This document shows, one piece after another, positions 8,656 to 16,831 of a stretch of DNA of 64,000 nt. Numbering within the stretch: the stretch's first letter is position 1; each line of letters starts with the position of its first letter. Source of the stretch: Alphaproteobacteria bacterium (GTDB lineage Bacteria > Pseudomonadota > Alphaproteobacteria > Rhodobacterales > Rhodobacteraceae); NCBI GenBank assembly GCA_030425925.1, contig JAUHZO010000017.1, positions 1 through 64,000 on the forward strand, written 5' to 3'. The notes beneath the pieces were generated by a model, which was not told where the DNA came from, made no database searches, and saw only the letters and a list, made by a program, of their open reading frames with translations. The translations under genes and the position numbers were made by a program.

Positions 8656-8948
8656 TGCCGCTCACGATGGTCGTCACCCGCGACGTCGAGGCCCGCTACC
8701 GCGGTTTCCTGACATCGGTCATGCTGGAGGTTTCGGCAGGTGTCTACGTCGCGCCGGACATGAACGCGGGCGTGCGGAGCCGGGTCTGGACGGTTCTGTC
8801 CGAGTGGTATGAAACGCTCGGCCGCGGCGCAATTGTTATGGTCTGGCGCGACAAGACGGCGTCCGGCCACTTGCGCATCGAAACTTTGGGCGAGCCGCCG
8901 AAGAAAATCGTGGACGCCGACGGCATACTACTCGTAAAACGGTCTTGA
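8655..8948 (+). CDS. cas2: Cas2e, type I-E
   Basis: A 97-residue protein that begins MPLTMVVTRDVEARYRGFL and contains VSAGVYVAPDMNAGVR, the standard type I-E Cas2 pattern. Cas2e dimers bridge two Cas1 dimers in the integration complex. The ATG at 8655 shares its A with the cas1 stop. It is the last gene of the type I-E operon, and the array begins 63 bp after its stop. Confidence 0.93.
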   Translation: MPLTMVVTRDVEARYRGFLTSVMLEVSAGVYVAPDMNAGVRSRVWTVLSEWYETLGRGAIVMVWRDKTASGHLRIETLGEPPKKIVDADGILLVKRS

Positions 8949-9011
8949 GGCGTGAGGAATTCGCCTTTTCGCTATTTGAAATCTCTGATAAACAACACCT
9001 TACGCTCCAGA
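8949..9011 (+). promoter_or_regulatory. Type I-E leader with IHF-like site
   Basis: The short AT-rich stretch between cas2 and the first repeat is the leader. At 8990-9002 it contains AAACAA-CACC-TTA, one mismatch from the IHF consensus WATCAANNNNTTR, ending 10 bp before the repeat. In E. coli, IHF bound just upstream of the first type I-E repeat bends the leader so that Cas1-Cas2 integrates there. The same arrangement is inferred here. No clear separate promoter was recognised in the 63 bp. Confidence 0.65.
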
Positions 9012-11297
9012 GGTTCCCCCGCCCCCGCGGGGATAGACCCGTGTTGAAGGCGTCTTCGTTGACCTTAACGTCGGTTCCCCCGCCCCCGCGGGGATAGACC
9101 CGTCGCTCCCACCTCTCGGCGGCGCACCTTGCGGGTTCCCCCGCCCCCGCGGGGATAGACCCGGCGAACGTGCCGATGGCAAATCCCGGTTGGAGGTTCC
9201 CCCGCCCCCGCGGGGATAGACCCGATATCAGTGACTGGATCGATGCGGCCTATCCGGTTCCCCCGCCCCCGCGGGGATAGACCCTGGCAGGAGCTGGACC
9301 CGCAAACGGGAGAGCCGGTTCCCCCGCCCCCGCGGGGATAGACCCGCAACGTAGCGCGGGCTAGAGCGCCAGAAATCGGTTCCCCCGCCCCCGCGGGGAT
9401 AGACCCCGAATTCCGCATCTGCAAGGCGCACCCGACCGGGTTCCCCCGCCCCCGCGGGGATAGACCCCCGGCGGTCTGCGCTGCCCTGGGCGTCGCGGTG
9501 GTTCCCCCGCCCCCGCGGGGATAGACCCGGCGCGATCCGTGTCCGGTACGAACCGGGTGAGGTTCCCCCGCCCCCGCGGGGATAGACCCCGATCCCTCGG
9601 CCAGTGGCTTGCGCGCCAGCAGGTTCCCCCGCCCCCGCGGGGATAGACCCTTGGCCCATTCCGAGTCCGGCTCGATGTAGTAGGTTCCCCCGCCCCCGCG
9701 GGGATAGACCCCGCCACAGATGCGCCGGGATCACGGCGTGGCCGGTTCCCCCGCCCCCGCGGGGATAGACCCGGGTTGTAGGCGCTGAGGTCGCCCGCCT
9801 TGATGGTTCCCCCGCCCCCGCGGGGATAGACCCACGTCGACTCGTGCTGGGGCTTCTATCCTGACGGTTCCCCCGCCCCCGCGGGGATAGACCCGGGGAC
9901 GTCCGGGAAAGTCGGCGTGGGCACATGGTTCCCCCGCCCCCGCGGGGATAGACCCTTTGACAAGCCGCTGGCGCTGGCCGCGGTGCGGGTTCCCCCGCCC
10001 CCGCGGGGATAGACCCTCGACGTCGCCGGAGTGACCCCTGACCAGACCGGTTCCCCCGCCCCCGCGGGGATAGACCCTCGCGGCGGATCGCCTCCATCTC
10101 GTTCTGGCGGGTTCCCCCGCCCCCGCGGGGATAGACCCACCCCTAGCCCCGGCCTTATGCCTCACGCCTGGGTTCCCCCGCCCCCGCGGGGATAGACCTT
10201 GCAGACGTTTTACGGCAGAGAGGCGCGCCCGGGTTCCCCCGCCCCCGCGGGGATAGACCCCGGGCTGGTGCTGACCGGCGGCATCGCAAGGGGGTTCCCC
10301 CGCCCCCGCGGGGATAGACCCGGCAGCCCGATCCCCTGGGGCACCATCCCCGCGGTTCCCCCGCCCCCGCGGGGATAGACCCACATTGCCAAGCGGGACG
10401 CGGAACGGGCCGAAGGTTCCCCCGCCCCCGCGGGGATAGACCCCGCTTTCGATGACCTGGACGAATTCGCGCAAGGGTTCCCCCGCCCCCGCGGGGATAG
10501 ACCCGTCGCGGAAGGTCACGCCGGACTCGGCGTCGAGGTTCCCCCGCCCCCGCGGGGATAGACCCCGTGATCCTCATAGCGACGCATCCCAATATGTGGT
10601 TCCCCCGCCCCCGCGGGGATAGACCCTCATATTTCGGGATACTGTAAAGACTCCCGAGGGTTCCCCCGCCCCCGCGGGGATAGACCCCTGAGCGCCTCGA
10701 GTCGGCTGTTCATTCAGCGGGTTCCCCCGCCCCCGCGGGGATAGACCCTGGCAGGCGTGTAGGCCACGCTGGTGTTTTCCGGTTCCCCCGCCCCCGCGGG
10801 GATAGACCCGTGTCAGAGAAAATCAGACCGGCCGCGACAGAGGTTCCCCCGCCCCCGCGGGGATAGACCCTGCCTGGAATAGGTGACGACGCTCGCTTGC
10901 CGGGTTCCCCCGCCCCCGCGGGGATAGACCCTGTTGCCGCTGAGCATCGTGGTCCCGTCGCGCGGTTCCCCCGCCCCCGCGGGGATAGACCCCGCAATCA
11001 GGATTTGAGGTTGTGTGGTCATGTGGTTCCCCCGCCCCCGCGGGGATAGACCCCTGTTGACCTATTCACAGGGCACGGGCACTTCGGTTCCCCCGCCCCC
11101 GCGGGGATAGACCCTCGGCTACCCAGGCGGGTAACAGCGCTTCGGCGGTTCCCCCGCCCCAGCGGGGATAGACCCGTGTTGGCCGCTGGCGTCGGCCAGC
11201 CCGTCAGGGTTCCCCCGCCCCCGCGGGGATAGACCCCCGTTTGCGCGACACGATGGTCACGCACTTCGGGTTCCCCCGCCCCCGCGGCGATAGCCCC
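9012..11297 (+). CRISPR. Type I-E CRISPR array, 38 repeats
   Basis: The repeat is 29 bp, starts GGTTCCCCCG, forms a CCCCGC/GCGGGG hairpin and ends with the tag ATAGACCC. Repeats start every 61 bp from 9012 to 11269, giving 38 repeats and 37 spacers, all 32 bp. Nearly all repeats are identical. Changes are a last-base C to T in the copy at 10171, a loop C to A in the copy at 11147, and two changes in the final copy at 11269. Decay at the right end and the leader at the left agree on plus-strand transcription. Confidence 0.98.
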
Positions 11298-11331
11298 CCA
11301 CCGATGCGTGGTTCGCCACCCGCCATGATCG

Positions 11332-11520
11332 ATGCCCCATGGTGTTCCTATCAGCCATCGCCCTCGCTGCGGTCGTCATCCATTGGTCATGAATCCTGAC
11401 CCTAAACATCGGCATCCGGAGTTTACCGAGATGACCTGGACCGGCCGAGGACGCACGCCGACCTGGTTTGTCGAAGCACTGGAAAGCGGAAAGTCCGCGG
11501 ATAGCCTTTTGCTGGCCTGA
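11332..11520 (+). pseudogene. H-NS family C-terminal DNA-binding domain fragment
   Basis: The last 40 residues, from HRHPEFTEMTWTGRGRTPTW on to EALESGKSADSLL, are a clear H-NS/HvrA-type DNA-binding domain with the TWTGRGRTP AT-hook-like loop. An in-frame stop at 11326-11328 precedes the frame and no N-terminal dimerisation domain is encoded, so this is either a remnant or a domain-only protein (43 residues from the ATG at 11390). It starts 34 bp after the last type I-E repeat. H-NS silences type I-E loci in enterobacteria, which makes the location notable. Confidence 0.65.
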
Positions 11521-11525
11521 GCGGT

Positions 11526-12068
11526 CTAGCGCCAGCGATCGCAGACGCCGCGCATGATGAGAGCGTCGCCGATATCCTGACCATTGGGCAGTTGGCAGTG
11601 TCCGACCTGGCGGTCGAAAGAGCTCTTGCCGCTCAAAGAACATGTGACGCGCCGGGAATTTACGAGCTCGCGCATGTGCTGTGTTGCCCGATCTCCGATC
11701 GCAGTACCTGCCTCGGCGCAATCAAGATTGGCCAACCGGATCGGCGTGCTTCGGACCTCGATCGTATCGCCGTCGCGGACATGCGTGACGGTGCCCTTCA
11801 ATGCGCGTTTCTGGCGATCCGCCGCTTCCTGTGCGGCACCACTCCAGGCGTGACCGCCTCTCAGGACGCCCGGTCTTGCGCGATCACTGTCGCCACCGGG
11901 AATGGCCCCCGCAAAATAGACCGGCCAGGCCCAGGCCAGAGCTGCCGCGACAACAAGGGCTGGTAGCATAAAACCCTGCATCTTCTGCCATGCTCGCGCA
12001 CGTCTCCGGCGTTGAAAGTGAACAACATTGGATCGCTGAGCTCGTCGCATGGCGAGGTCGTAGCGCAA
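11526..12068 (-). CDS. Thermonuclease (SNase-like) family protein
   Basis: The C-terminal two thirds match the staphylococcal-nuclease-like fold: GTVTHVRDGDTIEV (the DGD metal-binding segment), then IRLANLDCAEAG and ATQHMRELV, and a closing ALIMRGVCDRW. The family cleaves nucleic acid with calcium, but the usual second catalytic arginine region is hard to assign here. A membrane anchor (LPALVVAAALAWAWPVYFAG) precedes the domain, so it may be exported or tethered. The start is uncertain: ATG at 12068, or at 12050. It lies alone between the two CRISPR loci and points toward the type I-E array. Small SNase-like proteins are common on alphaproteobacterial mobile DNA. Confidence 0.7.
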   Translation of the reverse strand: MRYDLAMRRAQRSNVVHFQRRRRARAWQKMQGFMLPALVVAAALAWAWPVYFAGAIPGGDSDRARPGVLRGGHAWSGAAQEAADRQKRALKGTVTHVRDGDTIEVRSTPIRLANLDCAEAGTAIGDRATQHMRELVNSRRVTCSLSGKSSFDRQVGHCQLPNGQDIGDALIMRGVCDRWR

Positions 12069-12484
12069 TGAAGCGGCGAAGTTATGACCGCAATATGTTG
12101 GCCAAGCATAACCGTCCTACGTCATGGCAACCACCGCATCAGTTCAGACACCCGTTTGGGCACACTGAACCTCAATGTGCCGAAGCTGCGACAGGGCAGC
12201 TGTTTTCCCGGCTTCCTGGAGCCAGGCAAGACTTCCGAGAAAGCCAAGTCTGTTGCCAATCGCAACCCTTGGAGCATCGCGCGCGAGTTGGGGGGCCGGT
12301 CCGCCGTCGAGGGCATACCACGACAGAGCCGTTCGTCTGCAACGCATGTATGTTTCCTGCAGAGCCAATTCGCGCTTTTGCCTCCCGCAGGAGGCTGATC
12401 CGACACAGCATTGCAGATCGTTGTCGGATTGGACCCGATGAGTTGATCACGGGCGATGACTCGCCCCGTATGCGAGCTCGACCA
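12069..12484. other. Non-coding stretch between nuclease gene and second CRISPR system
   Basis: I found no gene here. Open frames on both strands lack recognisable domains and ribosome binding sites. The region borders the trailer side of the CRISPR array at 12485, since that array is inferred to be transcribed leftward. Confidence 0.5.
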
Positions 12485-13022
12485 ATCTCAATCCGCTGTG
12501 TCGCGGCCATGTCGCTTGGACTTGATGAGCAATCCACCGCTGGCGGCGGCTCGGTCTCAATCCGCTGTGTCGCGGCCATGTCGCTTGGACTACGGAGTTG
12601 ACGCTCCAGGGATTCTGGCCCTGGGGTCTCAATCCGCTGTGTCGCGGCCATGTCGCTTGGACAGGAAATTTTGCTACGCCCTTAGCACGTGGGGCTTGGG
12701 TCTCAATCCGCTGTGTCGCGGCCATGTCGCTTGGACTTGTTTTGTACCGTATGGTGGACAATCCCCCCCCGCGTCTCAATCCGCTGTGTCGCGGCCATGT
12801 CGCTTGCACTCGGTCGCCCTGTTTGCCCTTGGTTTCCTCGGGTCTCAATCCGCTGTGTCGCGGCCATGTCGCTTGGACTAATCGCCTACAGGCATTCGTC
12901 TTCGGAGCCTTCATCGGGTCTCAATCCGCTGTGTCGCGGCCATGTCGCTTGGACGGGGGGCAACAACCCCTCCCGTCTGTGAAAGGTCTCAATCCGCTGT
13001 GTCGCGGCCATGTCGCTTGGAC
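12485..13022 (-). CRISPR. RT-linked CRISPR array A, 8 repeats
   Basis: Eight 37-bp repeats start at 12485, 12554, 12626, 12700, 12773, 12842, 12918 and 12986, with seven spacers of 31-39 bp. On the minus strand the repeat starts GTCCAAGCGACA and ends with the hairpin CCGC/GCGG followed by ATTGAGAC, which resembles the ATTGAAA(C/G) 5' tags of type III and I crRNAs. I therefore infer leftward transcription, with the leader on the right beside RT-cas1. The leftmost copy has one changed end base and the copy at 12773 has one internal change. The variable spacer length fits type III and separates it from the strict 32-bp type I-E array. Confidence 0.95.
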
Positions 13023-13200
13023 TCAGTGTCCAGAGGTCCTTGCGCTGCATAGGTTTTTTCGGGCATTCTCCAAGCCGATGAGGAGTTTTTCAAACATTTT
13101 GCGTTTTCGTTCAGCGTTTCCTCCTTCCCGAACCCAATAAACACATCACCTTCAGACCGTTAGGCCGTTTTCCAAGCCAGAAACCGACTTTTTGGTCTCG
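13023..13200 (-). promoter_or_regulatory. Leader of array A with two TTGG motifs
   Basis: Read in crRNA direction, TTGGAGAA lies 48-51 bp (TTGG core, 13070-13073) from the first repeat, and a longer element containing TTTCTGGCTTGGAAAA lies 150-153 bp away (core 13172-13175), preceded by an A-run. The same two motifs occur at matching distances in the leaders of the other two arrays. The proximal TTGGAG has TATGCA 16 bp downstream and may double as a promoter. The stretch is also the upstream region of the divergent RT-cas1 gene. Confidence 0.75.
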
Positions 13201-13243
13201 ATTTGGCACCCGGCGCTACCACAAAGTCTCAGGAGTCCCCTCC

Positions 13244-15238
13244 GTGTCAAGCTGGAATTCAGGCCTTTTCACCGACATCACCCGCTTTGAAAGCCTTTTG
13301 ACCGCCTTTGAGAAAGTCCGGGGAAATGCCGGATGTGCAGGCGGCGACGGGCAGACGATCCAGCAGTTCGAGCGCAACCACCGACCCCGGCTTGCTGCGC
13401 TTTCCAAGGCGCTGCGGAACGGAAGCTACCGCCCCGGGCCGTACAGAATACTGCACATCCCCAAGAAACGCGGCGGGACCCGGCCGCTCGCCATTCCGTC
13501 CGTGGTGGACCGTGTGGCGCAGACATCGGTCGCGACGGGGCTTGTCCCGCTGCTCGACCCGCTTTTCGATCCGGACAGCTATGGCTACCGCCCCGGCCGG
13601 TCGGTCGACATGGCAGTCGCGCGGATCGGCGTTCTGCGCCGCCAGGGCTTTGTCTGGGTGGCCGAAGCCGACATCGTCCGCTGTTTCGAGAGAATACCGC
13701 ACGACCCGCTGCTGGCCTTGCTGGAGGCGACACTGTCGAAAGAGCCGGAGGCAGGCCAGCTTGTCGACCTCGTGGCGCACTGGCTGGAACACGCCGGTCA
13801 GGAATTCGGCCAGCCGGGCCGTGGCCTGCCGCAGGGCTCGCCCCTCTCGCCGCTGCTCAGCAACCTCTATCTCGACCAGCTCGACGACACGCTGGAACAG
13901 GATGGCATCACCCTGGTCCGCTTTGCCGATGACTTCGTGCTGCTGGCCAAACGGCGCGAGGATGCGGAGGCGGCGCTGGCGCGTTCCGGCGACGTGCTGC
14001 AGCGCCACGGGCTGGACCTGCACGATGATCGCAGCCGGGTGGTGGACTTTGACACCGGGTTCACCTTTCTGGGGCACCTGTTCGTGCGTTCGCTGACGTT
14101 GAAACGCACGACCGATCCGGCGGAGGATGTGCTGTCGACGATGCGGGACCTCGCGCGGACCGATGCAGATGCGGCCGAGGACGCGGCCGAGATCGAGACG
14201 GAGCGGCGCGCGGGGTATGACCGGGGGGACCGGGTGCTCTACCTGCAGGAACCGGACCGGCGGCTGGGGCTGTCGAGCCTCAGCTATTGCGTCCGTGCGC
14301 AGGACGGACGGCCGCTCCTGACGCTCTCTCCGAAACGCGTGCGCCGGATCGACATCGGCCCGGGGGTCGAGGTGGAGACCGAAGCCCTCCGCCAGGCCCT
14401 GCACGAGGGCACGGACCTTGCCCTGACCAATGGCGCGGGCGAGACGCTGGGCTGGCTGTACCCCGCGGAGTTCGGTCGCGGCGGGCTGCAGCTGGCGCAG
14501 GCGGCGGTTACGCTGGATCCGGCGCGGCGTCTGGCGCTGGCGCGGGCGATCGTGGATGCGCGGATGCGCAACATGCGCGCGCGGCTGCACGTCCTGAACC
14601 GCGGGCTGGAGGCCGGAGCGGTGCGCGACGACGTCATCGTGGCGGCCAAGGCTCTGGGCCGCGCGATCCGCAAACTGCCCGGGGCAGAGACGGTCGAGGC
14701 CCTGCGCGGGCACGAAGGTGCTGCGGCGGCGATCTACTGGCCCGCGCTGGGGGCGCTCTGCCCCGGCGCACCACAGCCGTTCCGGCGGACGCGGCCTGCG
14801 CCGGACGGGCTGAACGCCGCGATCAACTACCTGACGGCGCTGTTGGAGCGGGACGTGCGGGCGGCTGTGGTCAAGGCCGGGCTGCATCCTGGCTTTGGCG
14901 TGCTGCATGCCAGCGCGGACCGGCACGAGGCCTGCGTTTGGGACATGATGGAGGGGCCGCGCGCGGTCCTGACCGAGGGGCTGGCGGTCGCGCTTTTCCT
15001 GCGCCGTCATCTGACGGCAGAGATGTTCGAGGGGGACGGCCCGGTGCGGATCGCGCGGGCCGGGCGGGTGGCGCTGATCCGGGGGTACGAGGCGGCGATG
15101 GACCGCCCTGCGCTGTCGCCCCATTCCGGCCGCCGCATGGCAGGACGCCCGCGCCTGCTGGAAGAAGCGCGGGCGCTGGCGCGTCATGTCCGCGCCCCGG
15201 ACACCGAAGCCTTTGCCCCGGCGATACAGGATTACTGA
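13244..15238 (+). CDS. cas1: Reverse transcriptase-Cas1 fusion protein
   Basis: This 664-residue protein joins a reverse transcriptase to a Cas1 integrase. The RT half (about 1-290) is group II-intron-like: catalytic aspartate in EADIVRCFE (D143), PQGSPLSPLLSNLYL (Q197 onward) and FADD (227-230), with FLGHLF closing the fold. The Cas1 half (about 330-664) keeps its metal ligands: E491 in GHEGAAA, H555 in GVLHAS and D567 in WDMMEGPR. Both activities should be intact. RT-Cas1 fusions allow spacer capture from RNA in type III systems (shown for Marinomonas). The GTG start at 13244 has AGGAG eight bases upstream. No Cas6 domain is fused at the N terminus, unlike some relatives. Arrays A and B flank it. 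Confidence 0.95.
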   Translation: MSSWNSGLFTDITRFESLLTAFEKVRGNAGCAGGDGQTIQQFERNHRPRLAALSKALRNGSYRPGPYRILHIPKKRGGTRPLAIPSVVDRVAQTSVATGLVPLLDPLFDPDSYGYRPGRSVDMAVARIGVLRRQGFVWVAEADIVRCFERIPHDPLLALLEATLSKEPEAGQLVDLVAHWLEHAGQEFGQPGRGLPQGSPLSPLLSNLYLDQLDDTLEQDGITLVRFADDFVLLAKRREDAEAALARSGDVLQRHGLDLHDDRSRVVDFDTGFTFLGHLFVRSLTLKRTTDPAEDVLSTMRDLARTDADAAEDAAEIETERRAGYDRGDRVLYLQEPDRRLGLSSLSYCVRAQDGRPLLTLSPKRVRRIDIGPGVEVETEALRQALHEGTDLALTNGAGETLGWLYPAEFGRGGLQLAQAAVTLDPARRLALARAIVDARMRNMRARLHVLNRGLEAGAVRDDVIVAAKALGRAIRKLPGAETVEALRGHEGAAAAIYWPALGALCPGAPQPFRRTRPAPDGLNAAINYLTALLERDVRAAVVKAGLHPGFGVLHASADRHEACVWDMMEGPRAVLTEGLAVALFLRRHLTAEMFEGDGPVRIARAGRVALIRGYEAAMDRPALSPHSGRRMAGRPRLLEEARALARHVRAPDTEAFAPAIQDY

Positions 15239-15290
15239 GCGGACGACGGATTTGTAGGGGATTAGCTCCGGGGCCACGGTCCCGGGACAG

Positions 15291-15693
15291 GATGCAATCC
15301 GCTGTGTCGCGGCCAACCCTGTTGGACCCGTGCGGCGGACACCCGGTTCGGGTGGACGCGACTAACCGAGAAGTCTCAATCGGCTGTGTCGCGGCCAACC
15401 CTGTTGGGCCTCCCGTCTGCGAGAGGGCCCACCAGCATTGAAGTCTCAATCCGCTGTGTCGCGGCCAACCCTGTTGGGCTCGATGGCGCAGGCTGGGGGT
15501 TCGGCTATGCCGTGTCTCAATCCGCTGTGTCGCGGCCAACCCTGTTGGGCAAGCCATGGCGGACTATGCTCAAACCGCCAAAGTCTCAATCCGCTGTGTC
15601 GCGGCCAACCCTGTTGGGCGGGCGAAGCAAACAAAATTTGGCTGGACCCGGGTCACGTCTCAATCCGCTGTGTCGCGGCCAACCCTGTTGGGC
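15291..15693 (-). CRISPR. RT-linked CRISPR array B, 6 repeats
   Basis: Six 37-bp repeats start at 15291, 15373, 15443, 15514, 15583 and 15657, with five spacers of 45, 33, 34, 32 and 37 bp. On the minus strand the repeat begins GCCCAACAGGGT, then shares with array A the block that holds the CCGC/GCGG hairpin and ATTGAGAC. The leftmost copy has changes at both ends and the second copy one change, so the trailer is on the left and transcription runs leftward, toward the 3' end of RT-cas1. The 45-bp spacer at the trailer end is unusually long. Confidence 0.95.
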
Positions 15694-15886
15694 TTATCCT
15701 CGGGAATGGCTTGATTCGCAAGAGATTCTTTTTCAACTTTCCAACCGACGGAACCAGAATCGGAGAACCGCGGCCAAAAGCGATGGGTTTTCGCGGGAAA
15801 ATCTGCATTATTCCTAATTGTATCAGAGAGATACATGTTTTTCCAACCGGGAATCGTTGTTTTTCGGTGTTTCAAAGGAGGATCCG
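15694..15886 (-). promoter_or_regulatory. Leader of array B with two TTGG motifs
   Basis: In crRNA direction a TTGGAAAG motif has its core at 15741-15744 and a CCCGGTTGGAAAAA motif its core at 15843-15846. These are 48-51 and 150-153 bp from the first repeat, exactly as in the leader of array A. The same stretch is the 5' region of the divergent cas2 gene, whose Shine-Dalgarno AAAGGAGG is at 15875-15882. Confidence 0.75.
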
Positions 15887-16177
15887 ATGGCGCGTGGCGA
15901 GATGTTGACGGTTTTTGCATATGACATTTCCAAGGACAACAAACGCCGCAAGGCGGCCCGCATTCTGGAGGCCGAGGCCAGCCGCGTGCAATACTCCGTC
16001 TTCGAATGCCGCATGACCCGCCACCGCGCCGCCGCCATCGCCCAACGCGTCTCTGCCCTGCTCGACCCCGGCGACAGCCTGCGCGTCTACGCCATCGGCG
16101 CCGACGGGTTCGAGCGCAGCCGCGTCTACGGCGACGGCGTCCCGATGGAACAGGAAACGGGGTTTTGGCTGGCATGA
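15887..16177 (+). CDS. cas2: Cas2 of the RT-linked system
   Basis: A 96-residue Cas2: LTVFAYDIS carries the conserved aspartate, followed by DNKRRKAARILEAEASRVQYSVFECRM, the family's basic helix and second strand. It is of the ordinary (not type I-E) Cas2 class, so it should pair with the RT-Cas1. AAAGGAGG stands five bases before the ATG. Array B and its leader separate it from RT-cas1, which splits the adaptation genes around the array. Confidence 0.95.
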   Translation: MARGEMLTVFAYDISKDNKRRKAARILEAEASRVQYSVFECRMTRHRAAAIAQRVSALLDPGDSLRVYAIGADGFERSRVYGDGVPMEQETGFWLA

Positions 16178-16190
16178 GTTCGCGTTTCAG

Positions 16191-16219
16191 TTGACAGGAT
16201 TTTCGTGCGGGCCTACTTT
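16191..16219 (+). promoter_or_regulatory. Sigma-70-like promoter downstream of cas2
   Basis: A perfect -35 hexamer TTGACA (16191-16196) is followed after 17 bp by TACTTT (16214-16219). It points at the small open frames that start at 16287 and, beyond them, the cas6-cas10 operon. This is the best promoter match seen in the CRISPR region. Confidence 0.55.
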
Positions 16220-16286
16220 TTCACATAGCGTTTTAGGGAAAATCGCAGCGGAACTGCAGGCCGCAACCCCTGCTTGGAGAACGAAC

Positions 16287-16454
16287 AATGAGCGTTACTG
16301 TCGTTCGTACGCTCGCGCCACCGTGTTTTGGAGCGAGATCAGCAACTAAAGTCACGTCAGTATATGTTCCGGCTCAAATGCCGGTTCACCTACGAAGAGA
16401 GGAAAACCGGCGCACGGAAGGGCGCCCAAGCCAAATGGAGGCGCCGTCATGCTA
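16287..16454 (+). CDS. Small hypothetical protein, 55 residues
   Basis: The frame starts MSVTVVRTLAPPCFGARS and is rich in arginine and proline, with no recognised domain. GGAG lies about ten bases before the ATG, and the good promoter at 16191 is 68 bp upstream of it. Its stop overlaps the ATG of the next small frame (ATGCTAA), which suggests coupling. I do not recognise it. It could be a leader peptide or chance. Confidence 0.35.
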
Positions 16455-16646
16455 ATCCTACTCCTTTTCCACCTTGCATCTAAGGCAGCGCGTTGGGCGG
16501 GTCGCATTGTTGCATTCTGGCTGATGCGATGCCTTGACGGGATCATCGTTCTCGTAAGTCTGCACATTCTTGGGACGGTGCTCATTTTGTTTTTCCCTGC
16601 GGCTGCGGCGTTTGTCGTGTATGTCGTGCCAACTCTGGCTCCCTAG
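16449..16646 (+). CDS. Small hydrophobic membrane protein, 65 residues
   Basis: The protein begins MLILLLFHLASKAARWAGR and is largely hydrophobic, with two probable membrane helices (about 1-10 extended through a basic break, and 30-60, VLVSLHILGTVLILFF onward). ATGGAGG is eight bases before the ATG. It is encoded between cas2 and cas6 and overlaps the preceding small frame. The family is not recognised. A membrane partner for the CRISPR system is possible, given the large membrane protein at the other end of the locus. Confidence 0.4.
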   Translation: MLILLLFHLASKAARWAGRIVAFWLMRCLDGIIVLVSLHILGTVLILFFPAAAAFVVYVVPTLAP

Positions 16647-16659
16647 CCGCGCAACTATC

Positions 16660-16683
16660 GGACGGCCCGTAACCGGGTCGTCC
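16660..16683 (+). terminator. Hairpin after small membrane ORF
   Basis: GGACGGCCCG and CGGGTCGTCC form a ten-pair stem with one G-T pair and a 4-nt loop. No T-run follows, so termination would be weak. It lies 14 bp after the stop of the 65-residue frame. Confidence 0.3.
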
Positions 16684-16711
16684 AACACCACAATCGTGGA
16701 TGGAACAAATA

Positions 16712-16819
16712 ATGACAAAAACTATAGTTGCTGATCGAAACGCGTTAGCGGATGATCGCATTTACTGGCGGAAGCTTTCGCCAGATTTTGTAGCTTTTTT
16801 CACGCGTCGTGACGGATAG
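16712..16819 (+). CDS. Possible 35-residue peptide before cas6
   Basis: A short frame (MTKTIVADRNALADDRIYW at the start) ends 12 bp before the cas6 ATG. It has only a weak GGA upstream. There is no known family. It may be a regulatory leader peptide for the effector operon or chance, and I list it because its base composition is lower in GC than its neighbours and it fills the gap. Confidence 0.25.
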   Translation: MTKTIVADRNALADDRIYWRKLSPDFVAFFTRRDG

Positions 16820-16831
16820 AGGAACGAGTGA

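Noticed and set aside
9000-11264. Minus-strand frames across the type I-E array with peptides such as GLSPRGRGN and GSIPAGAGEP repeated.
   Set aside because: They are translations of the 29-bp repeat in three frames (the 61-bp period shifts the frame each time). No ribosome binding site or start is present.
12447-12914. Frames across array A (and similar ones across array B) on both strands.
   Set aside because: They simply translate the 37-bp repeats and spacers.
13259-15316. 685-residue minus-strand frame opposite RT-cas1.
   Set aside because: Shadow of a high-GC coding strand; it has no domain, while the plus strand carries complete RT and Cas1 motifs.
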